In this document: piece after piece, positions 33,516-38,856 of the stretch | How positions within the stretch are numbered: the stretch's first letter is position 1 | Layout: the number at the start of each line of letters is the position of its first letter | Assembly: GCA_946405185.1 (NCBI GenBank) | Contig: CAMJGH010000016.1 | Location: 1 to 38,856 of the forward strand | DNA length: 38,856 nucleotides | Reading direction: 5' to 3' | From: an uncultured Lachnospiraceae bacterium | GTDB lineage: Bacteria > Bacillota > Clostridia > Lachnospirales > Lachnospiraceae | Notes under the pieces: model-generated | The model's database searches: none | The model's input: the letters and a program-made list of their open reading frames with translations, nothing else | What the model was told of the DNA's origin: nothing | Made by a program: the position numbers and the translations under genes

Positions 33516-35117
33516 TCAGATGGCGGCGATGGCGGCGTCTTCCACCGGCAGGGCCTTGCGGAAGCGTTCCATGAAGGCGTCAAACCCGGCGCAGTCTTCC
33601 GGCGCGGCCATCAGCGTGCTGCCGGTATCTCCGTGGAAGACATCCGCTGCCAGGAAGTCCGCCAGCGACTGGCCTTCCGTTTTGTGGATCATGTAGGAGG
33701 CGAGCAGCGCCTGGCCCCACGGGCCGCCCTCGCCGGCGGTCTTCATGACGGAGACCGGCGCGTGGATGGCGGCGGAGAGCATCCGCTGGCCCACGCCCGG
33801 GGTCTTGAAGTACCCGCCGTGGCCGTAGATGCGGTCGAGCGGGACGTTCTCCTCGCGGAAGAGGATGTCCATGCCGTACTTTAAGGCGCCCAGCGCGGCG
33901 TAGAGGTTCATGCGCATGAAGTTGGCCAGTGTGAAGGAGGCGTTCTCCGCGCGCACGAACAGCGGCCGCCCGGCGTTCTGGCCGGTGACCGGCTCGCCGG
34001 AGACGTAGTTGAAGGAGAGCAGCCCGCCGGCATCGGCGTCCGCCTCCAGGGCTTTTTCAAAGAGCTTCGTGTACAGCTCGCCGGTGGACGGGGCCGCTCC
34101 GAAGAGCGCGGCGGCCTCGCCGAAGAGCTTCACCCACGCATTGATGTCCGATGTGCAGTTGTTGCAGTGGACCATGGCTACTTCGTGGCCGTCCGGCGTG
34201 GTGACCAGATCGATCTCCGGGTGCGGGCGGGAGAGCGGCTTTTCCAGTACCACCATGGAGAAGACGGAGGTGCCGGCCGAGACGTTACCGGTGCGCACGG
34301 CCACGGAGTTGGTGGCGGCCATGCCGGTGCCGGCGTCACCCTCGGGCGGGCAGAGCGGGATGCCGGCCGCGAGCGTTCCGGAAGGATCCAGCAGGCGGGC
34401 GCCGGCTTCCGTGAGAGTGCCGGCTTCCTCGCCGGCGGAGAGCACCTGCGGGAGGATGTCCCGCAGCTTCCAGGAGAAGCCTTTCTCCGCGACGGCGTCA
34501 TCAAACTGGCCCACCATGCGGGCGTTGTAATCGCCCGTGGCCGGGTCGATGGGGAACATCCCGGAGGCATCGCCCACGCCCAGGACTTTCTGCCCGGTCA
34601 GCTGCCAGTGCACGTACCCGGCCAGCGTCGTGAAGAAGCGCACCTGCGGCACGTGTTCCTCGCCGTTCAGGACAGCCTGATACAGGTGGGAGATGCTCCA
34701 GCGCTGCGGGACGGGGTAATCGAAGAGCTTCGTCAGCTTCTCGGAGGCCTCCGCCGTGATGGTGTTGCGCCAGGTGCGGAAGGGCACCAGCAGCTCACCG
34801 GCGTCATCAAACGCCAGATACCCGTGCATCATGGCCGAAAAGCCGATGGCAGCGAGGCTTGTCAGCTGCACGCCGTAGCGCGTCTGCACGTCGGCGGCGA
34901 GGTTCCGGTAGGCATCCTGCAGGCCTTCCCAGACTTCCGAAAGAGGGTAGGTCCAGATGCCGTTTTCAAAGTGATTTTCCCACCCATGGTCGCCGGAGGC
35001 GATGGGGTTGTGATCGTCATCGATCAGCACGGCCTTGATGCGGGTGGAGCCGAACTCGATGCCCATGACCGCCTGCCCGGCGGCGATGTAAGAGGCAAGT
35101 TCCTGTGTTGTCTTCAT
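33516..35117 (-). CDS. FGGY-family carbohydrate kinase
   Basis: The 533-residue product phosphorylates a sugar using ATP. Family features are [19 protein letters not shown] at the start, the substrate region [53 protein letters not shown], and the C-terminal [21 protein letters not shown] with [12 protein letters not shown], the ATP-binding end. The ribulokinase/xylulokinase group is closest in length and layout, but the substrate is not readable. Given the GH105 enzyme just upstream, a pectin-derived sugar or ketose is plausible. GAGGGTGA precedes the ATG at 35117. It starts 16 bases after the GH105 gene and is clearly cotranscribed. A hairpin follows. Confidence 0.9.
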   Translation of the reverse strand: MKTTQELASYIAAGQAVMGIEFGSTRIKAVLIDDDHNPIASGDHGWENHFENGIWTYPLSEVWEGLQDAYRNLAADVQTRYGVQLTSLAAIGFSAMMHGYLAFDDAGELLVPFRTWRNTITAEASEKLTKLFDYPVPQRWSISHLYQAVLNGEEHVPQVRFFTTLAGYVHWQLTGQKVLGVGDASGMFPIDPATGDYNARMVGQFDDAVAEKGFSWKLRDILPQVLSAGEEAGTLTEAGARLLDPSGTLAAGIPLCPPEGDAGTGMAATNSVAVRTGNVSAGTSVFSMVVLEKPLSRPHPEIDLVTTPDGHEVAMVHCNNCTSDINAWVKLFGEAAALFGAAPSTGELYTKLFEKALEADADAGGLLSFNYVSGEPVTGQNAGRPLFVRAENASFTLANFMRMNLYAALGALKYGMDILFREENVPLDRIYGHGGYFKTPGVGQRMLSAAIHAPVSVMKTAGEGGPWGQALLASYMIHKTEGQSLADFLAADVFHGDTGSTLMAAPEDCAGFDAFMERFRKALPVEDAAIAAI

Positions 35118-35133
35118 AATGTCACCCTCTGTT

Positions 35134-36252
35134 TCAGTCTTCCAGATACAGTGCTTCGGTGAGGGCCAGGCTGGTCAGCGACTGGCCGTAGGCCATCGGC
35201 ATGATGGAGATGTGCTTGTAGTGGTCGGCGTTCATGCCCATCGCGGTGCCGGCCGATACCTGGAGCACGGTGCCGTCCTCGGCGATGTTGGCGAGGATCC
35301 CGTCGATGGCTTTGCGGCCTATGGCCTCATACTCCTTCGGCAGGATGCCGCTGCGGATGCCCAGCAGGATGCCCGCGGCGATGGCGGCGGTGCCGGAAGT
35401 CTCCACGTAGCTGGTCGGGTCGTCCAGGACGGTGTGCCACAGGCCGGATTCATCCTGCAGTGCGGCCAGCGCGTCCACCTGATGGCGCCAGGCGTCCAGC
35501 ACGAACCGGCGGGCGAACGACGGCACGGCATCGCCTAAGGACGCCAGCCACGCGATGGCCCCGTAGGTGAACCAGGAGTTGCCGCGGCACCAGAAGATGC
35601 GGCCGAAGTTGTTGCAGCCGTGGAAGGTCCAGCCGTGGTAGAACAAGCCCTTCTCGCGCTCATAGAGGTACTCGATGTGCACCAGGAACTGATGGATGGA
35701 TTCCTCCGTCCACACCGGGTTGTTGTAGCGCACGCCCATGCGGCCCAGGAAGAGCACGGCCATGAACAGCGTGTCGGCCCAGATCTGGCCGTCGTTTAAC
35801 ATCACGCCGTTGCGGTCGCCGATGGCGCTGGTCACGTGCTGGAAGCCGCCGTCGATGGTCTTGGGCAGGTCATTCACCAGCCAGTCGGCGTGCTCCTTGC
35901 ACAGCGCCTCCCACTCCGGCACGTCGTGGCGGGAGACGTAGTCGAGCACCGCCAGGTACGGCGCGGTGGTGTTGATGTTGCGGGAGGGCAGGCCGATCTT
36001 CAGATTGTTCTCGATCCACCCCTTTAAGAATTCATCGTACTGCGTGTTGCCGCGGGCAGCCTGCAGCTGGGTGAGGCCGTACAGGCCTACGCCCTGCGGC
36101 CAGTCCCACTCCTCGATGCCGAAATCCCGGATGTTCAGACCCTTGGCCAGGATGGTCTCCAGATCCAGTCCTTCTTCGATCTCCGGAAGGCCCAGGTTCA
36201 TGAGTTTGTCGTTCACCCGGTCGATGACGGCGTTCAGCTCGTCTTTGTTCAT
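35134..36252 (-). CDS. Unsaturated rhamnogalacturonyl hydrolase-like glycoside hydrolase (GH105/GH88)
   Basis: Family GH105 (YteR/YesR) removes the unsaturated galacturonyl residue left by rhamnogalacturonan lyases. The 372-residue product forms an alpha6/alpha6 barrel with [13 protein letters not shown] at the start, [23 protein letters not shown] carrying the catalytic Asp, then [32 protein letters not shown] and [16 protein letters not shown], all standard GH105 landmarks. No signal peptide is seen, so it acts in the cytoplasm. GGAGC lies before the ATG at 36252. It is the first gene of the - strand operon GH105-FGGY kinase-YesL-like-lipoprotein-pepF. This is the clearest pectin link in the window. 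Confidence 0.9.
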   Translation of the reverse strand: MNKDELNAVIDRVNDKLMNLGLPEIEEGLDLETILAKGLNIRDFGIEEWDWPQGVGLYGLTQLQAARGNTQYDEFLKGWIENNLKIGLPSRNINTTAPYLAVLDYVSRHDVPEWEALCKEHADWLVNDLPKTIDGGFQHVTSAIGDRNGVMLNDGQIWADTLFMAVLFLGRMGVRYNNPVWTEESIHQFLVHIEYLYEREKGLFYHGWTFHGCNNFGRIFWCRGNSWFTYGAIAWLASLGDAVPSFARRFVLDAWRHQVDALAALQDESGLWHTVLDDPTSYVETSGTAAIAAGILLGIRSGILPKEYEAIGRKAIDGILANIAEDGTVLQVSAGTAMGMNADHYKHISIMPMAYGQSLTSLALTEALYLED

Positions 36253-36393
36253 GGAAGCTCCTTTCACGGCCGCGGAGAGACCGCCGGCCGGCATTGTTTC
36301 ACTCCCTACAGTATAAACGAAAGAAGCCAAAAGCACAAACGCAAAAGAGGGGGGTCCGGGTGCTGCCGCATCGGGAGGAACATGCGGAAAGGC

Positions 36394-36422
36394 TTGACGG
36401 CGCGTACCGCTTTTTGTAAACT
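36394..36422 (+). promoter_or_regulatory. Sigma-70-type promoter of the M56-type gene
   Basis: TTGACG (36394-36399), a 17-base spacer and TAAACT (36417-36422) sit about 45 bases before the ATG at 36468. Five of six -35 and four of six -10 bases fit the consensus, so the decayed gene may still be transcribed. Confidence 0.75.
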
Positions 36423-36467
36423 AAAGACAGAAATAACCGGCTGTCCGGAGAGGAGGGGGAAACGGCC

Positions 36468-36932
36468 ATGACGGATGTGTGGGGGTTCCTGCTGCAGACG
36501 CTGACAGTCTCCGGAGCAGCAGCGGTGCTGCTCCTGGTAAAAGCACTGCTCAAAGACCGCCTGCCGCACTCCTGGCACGCGGCGGTGTGGGTGCTGCTGG
36601 GAGTGGTCATGCTGCTGCCGGCCGGGTGGGGAGGACGATACCTCTTTATCCCGTGGCAGACGGCGGTGGAAGCCGTGAAACTCTGGGCCGGGGATTATTC
36701 CGTCACCTGGGTGCGCTATCCGGTGCCGGTCCTGACGGAGATGCCGCAAACGCCCGCCCAGTGGGGGTTTGCCGTCTATGTGGCGGGCGCTGTCATCAAC
36801 CTGCTTTTCCGCTGGGGGAAGCTTTTCTGGCGCGGGACCGATCAGCAGGAATACCGGCTGGACGGGCGCGAGGAGAGCTCCGGGACGCGCGGCATCCAGG
36901 CGGTCATCGGCCTGTTCGAGAGCCTTCACTGA
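36468..36932 (+). CDS. Residual N-terminal frame of the M56-type gene (membrane helices only)
   Basis: This is the 154-residue part before the TGA. It has three or four hydrophobic segments, ending FAVYVAGAVINLLFRWGK, and stops at LFESLH. GAGGAGGGGG lies before the ATG. If translated it would be an inert membrane fragment lacking any zinc site. It is listed separately because gene finders will call it; see the pseudogene entry. Confidence 0.5.
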   Translation: MTDVWGFLLQTLTVSGAAAVLLLVKALLKDRLPHSWHAAVWVLLGVVMLLPAGWGGRYLFIPWQTAVEAVKLWAGDYSVTWVRYPVPVLTEMPQTPAQWGFAVYVAGAVINLLFRWGKLFWRGTDQQEYRLDGREESSGTRGIQAVIGLFESLH

Positions 36933-36998
36933 TGCAATCCGCTGATCCGGTTCTGCGCCTCCCGGGCGCGCAAAGACGCGGAGGCGTGGTACGCGGAA

Positions 36999-38093
36999 GT
37001 GGTGCACGCCAGACGGTCGGGAAAAAATGCTGCGCTGCGCGGCCGGGGCACGCGGGCGCTGTCCGTGTGCACGTTTCTGGTGCTGGCGGTCTTTCTGATC
37101 ATCGGTACGCCGACGAAGCCTCTTGACCGGGAGAAGGCTCCTTTCTGGCTGAAAGCGGCTGCGGCGAAAAGTACCAGCTGCACCACGCCGGCCGGCGCCT
37201 GCGATGCCTTCGCCAAGGCGGTGCTCACCGGCAGCGGATACTGGCGGCTTCTGTGCGCACCGGCATCCGAACAGGAGGCGATTCTGGAAGACCTGCGGCA
37301 GAAGGAGGAAGCCGGGCAGCAGGCAAGCTGGGAGACCGGCCTGCCGGGACGGGCGGAGGCGATGAGCGGGTACGCCATCCTGGAATGGAATGAAACCGAA
37401 AAAGACGTCTTTGAAGGGTGGCTCGCGGTGCGCCTCCGCCCGGAGGGAGACAATCCGGGCGCCGGAAACATGTGGGCGGCTTTCTGCCCGCTCAGAGTGG
37501 AAAAAGAAAACGGCCGGTACGTGGCCACGGCGCAGGGGCCGTTTGAGAAGCGTGCAACGGCCTCCATGCAGCTCTCCTGGGGAGCGGCGTCTTTGCCGGG
37601 AACCGTTTACGAAGGAGAACTGGCGGGCGTCCGTGTGCGGGTGAAACACCAGACGGTGCACACGGTGGAGAACCTGATCGTGCGCAGCACCGACGGCGTG
37701 GCGTTTGGCGATACCTACACGGAGTTCGATACCGTGCCCCGGCCGCACACGCGCTTCACGCTGGCGGCCGTCATGGAGAGCCAGAGCCTCACGTACCCGG
37801 GGGATGCGGCCGCGCGCGATGCTATCACCACGGTGGGACTGATCACCGTGCCGGTAGCGGCGGGAGAAGAGGACCCGACGGCCATCACCCCGTCTTCGAC
37901 CGGCATCGGATCACCGGCTGCCGTGAGCACGGAGCCGGGGTGGGGACCGGAGCTATCTTTGAACACCTGGTCCCAGACGGTGGATCCGTACCGGGAGCCG
38001 TCGCGGCCGGACCGCTACGCGGCGGCGCTGTATCTGAACGGAGAGCGGACTGCCGAAGGAACGCTGGTCCGCGTAAAGGGGGTGGGTGAGTGA
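36999..38093 (+). CDS. Residual C-terminal frame of the M56-type gene (one membrane helix plus external domain)
   Basis: A 364-residue open frame from a GTG after the TGA at 36930. It has one hydrophobic segment (RALSVCTFLVLAVFLIIGTPTKPLD, about residues 19-43) and a ~300-residue probably external part that I cannot assign to a family. Only a weak GCGGAA precedes the GTG, and the frame is open back to 36933, so independent translation is doubtful. Its stop overlaps the next start (TGATG). Confidence 0.45.
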   Translation: MVHARRSGKNAALRGRGTRALSVCTFLVLAVFLIIGTPTKPLDREKAPFWLKAAAAKSTSCTTPAGACDAFAKAVLTGSGYWRLLCAPASEQEAILEDLRQKEEAGQQASWETGLPGRAEAMSGYAILEWNETEKDVFEGWLAVRLRPEGDNPGAGNMWAAFCPLRVEKENGRYVATAQGPFEKRATASMQLSWGAASLPGTVYEGELAGVRVRVKHQTVHTVENLIVRSTDGVAFGDTYTEFDTVPRPHTRFTLAAVMESQSLTYPGDAAARDAITTVGLITVPVAAGEEDPTAITPSSTGIGSPAAVSTEPGWGPELSLNTWSQTVDPYREPSRPDRYAAALYLNGERTAEGTLVRVKGVGE

Positions 38094-38698
38094 TGGAAGA
38101 AACGATCAGACTGCGCTCAGCCATCACCAATGCCGCCTTCGGATATCTGCTGATCTGGGTCAATGTGTATCTGGGCCCGCTGAACCTCCTGCCGGCCTTT
38201 GCCGGGTATCTGCTGCTGCTCGCCGTCATCGTGCAGCTGCACCGGGCGGAGCCGGAACTGGCGGAACTCCGCGTGATCGGCGTGATCCTGGCCGCTTTCC
38301 ATGCGGTACAGTGGGTGGGACAGTTTGTGGGCTTCTCCCTGAGCGGGCGATGGGCCTTAACGGACCTCCTGGTCGGCCTGCTGACACTGGTCTTCCACTA
38401 CCGGTTCCTCACGGGGATCGCGTCCGTGGCGGAACGGTATCAGGCGGAAGACGCCCGCATGGACCGGCTGGTGCGGATCCTGCGCACCGTGCAGATGGCC
38501 GCCGTAACGGCCGCCGTCATCGCCGGCGCCGCACAGCCGTGGCTGCCGGAAGCCTTTACGGGCGTGCGCATCGCCCTGGCTGTCATGAACACGGCCGCCG
38601 GCCTCTGCCTGATGGCGGCGCTGTTCGTGCTGTCACGAAACCTGCCGGAAGAAGGGCCGGTAACGGAACCGGATATCCCGGGAGAGGGCAGGATATAG
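38093..38698 (+). CDS. Integral membrane protein of unknown function
   Basis: The 201-residue product has about five hydrophobic segments (FGYLLIWVNVYLGPLNLLPAFAGYLLLLAVIVQL at 15-48; VIGVILAAFHAVQWVGQFVGF; LLVGLLTLVFHYRFL; VQMAAVTAAVIAGAA; IALAVMNTAAGLCLMAALFVL) and a hydrophilic C-terminal tail. No family is recognised. The ATG at 38093 overlaps the upstream stop (TGATG), with GGGGGTGGGTGAG before it; a GTG at 38090 is less likely. It is cotranscribed with the decayed M56-type gene and, if needed, may depend on its promoter. Confidence 0.75.
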   Translation: MEETIRLRSAITNAAFGYLLIWVNVYLGPLNLLPAFAGYLLLLAVIVQLHRAEPELAELRVIGVILAAFHAVQWVGQFVGFSLSGRWALTDLLVGLLTLVFHYRFLTGIASVAERYQAEDARMDRLVRILRTVQMAAVTAAVIAGAAQPWLPEAFTGVRIALAVMNTAAGLCLMAALFVLSRNLPEEGPVTEPDIPGEGRI

Positions 38699-38738
38699 GC
38701 TTAACGGAGCGGCAAATTGGGATTTATAGGGGGCGAGC

Positions 38739-38856
38739 ATGATGTTTGAATTACTGAAAGTGAGATTTTCAGAACACCGGGAACTTCATCCGGATTTGGA
38801 ATGGTCTGAGGTGGAGCAGAGGCTGCGCGAGGTTCCTGCTGCCATCACGATTTTGC
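38739..38856 (+). CDS. Start of a possible DUF4256-family protein (3' truncated by window edge)
   Basis: Only 39 residues are present: MMFELLKVRFSEHRELHPDL and then EWSEVEQRLREVP. The pattern of a short helix, RF, an E/K-rich turn and EWxxVxxRL is like the beginning of DUF4256 proteins, whose function is unknown. ATGs at 38739 and 38742 follow ATAGGGGGCG. It lies 40 bases after the membrane protein gene and could be a separate unit. The match is too short for certainty. Confidence 0.45.
   Translation, partial: MMFELLKVRFSEHRELHPDLEWSEVEQRLREVPAAITIL

Larger units (their letters stand above)
36468..38093 (+). pseudogene. Decayed M56-family (BlaR1-like) membrane metalloprotease gene with in-frame TGA and lost protease core
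   Basis: One reading frame runs from 36468 to 38093, broken only by TGA at 36930-36932. The first part has BlaR1-like membrane helices (TLTVSGAAAVLLLVKALLK; HAAVWVLLGVVMLLPAGW). After the stop the same frame goes on as CNPLIRFCASRARKDAEAW. In intact M56 proteins a segment like GLFRSLHWCNPL follows the HELxH zinc site, so here Trp TGG became TGA. The HELxH block itself, about 100 residues between FRWGKLFWRG and QAVIGLFESLH, is missing, apparently by an in-frame deletion. TGA is a normal stop elsewhere in the window, so recoding is unlikely. A promoter precedes it and no BlaI-type repressor is adjacent. Confidence 0.75.

Noticed and set aside
36930-36932. TGA read as tryptophan (recoded code) or selenocysteine
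   Set aside because: Many intact genes in the window end with TGA, for example at 1593, 2339 and 28045. The homologous residue is Trp, not Cys, and the zinc site is lost as well, so simple decay fits better.

Overview
The window suggests a high-GC, probably anaerobic Firmicute of the class Clostridia, perhaps an uncultured gut commensal. The signs are YesL/YesM/YesN-type proteins, Firmicute-type lipoproteins with LAGC lipoboxes, strong AGGAGG ribosome-binding sites, a class II asparaginyl-tRNA synthetase starting like the Firmicute enzymes, and the standard genetic code with TGA as a common stop. I placed the organism by gene content and sequence style only; no 16S rRNA is present. No tRNA, rRNA, CRISPR array, transposase or phage gene was seen.

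Layout. 1-2341 (+): end of an amidophosphoribosyltransferase gene, a cyclophilin and a GNAT acetyltransferase. 2413-3180 (-): a membrane-anchored unknown. 3316-6229 (-): a TRAP transporter (dctP, dctQ, dctM) with a clear promoter, a 5' hairpin and an intercistronic hairpin. It is divergent from a YesL-like membrane protein (6445-7218, +). 7219-8112 has no intact gene. It holds a ~380-bp imperfect palindrome flanked by 7-bp direct repeats, a 3' remnant of an iron-sulfur aldo/keto reductase, and two nested palindromic structures, ending at asnS (8113-9504, -).

9732-19497 (+) is a carbohydrate-utilisation locus: two ABC permeases, a 1035-residue GH106-like glycoside hydrolase, a YesM-type histidine kinase, a YesN-type AraC response regulator and the solute-binding lipoprotein. 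19567-21217 is an AT-richer island with a GHH-type nuclease toxin domain, a probable immunity gene and a divergent unknown. 21290-23662 (+) is a four-carbon acid-sugar kinase with a 3-hydroxyacid dehydrogenase. 23740-24651 (-) is an unknown. 24778-30157 (+) runs from a macro-domain/GNAT fusion through a TIM-barrel epimerase, two lipoproteins and a PHP phosphoesterase to an alpha/beta hydrolase. 30284-36252 (-) reads GH105 hydrolase, FGGY kinase, second YesL-like protein, lipoprotein and oligoendopeptidase F. 36468-38093 (+) is a decayed M56 (BlaR1-like) sensor-protease gene with an in-frame TGA. A membrane protein follows, then the start of a possible DUF4256 gene.

Together the ABC importer, YesM/YesN pair, GH106-like and GH105 enzymes, two YesL proteins, FGGY kinase, TRAP transporter and acid-sugar enzymes point to plant-polysaccharide use. 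Pectin or rhamnogalacturonan fragments and derived sugar acids are the most likely substrates. This is inference from families and gene neighbourhood. The most unusual parts are the palindrome cluster, the orphan toxin island, the macro-GNAT fusion and the broken M56 gene.
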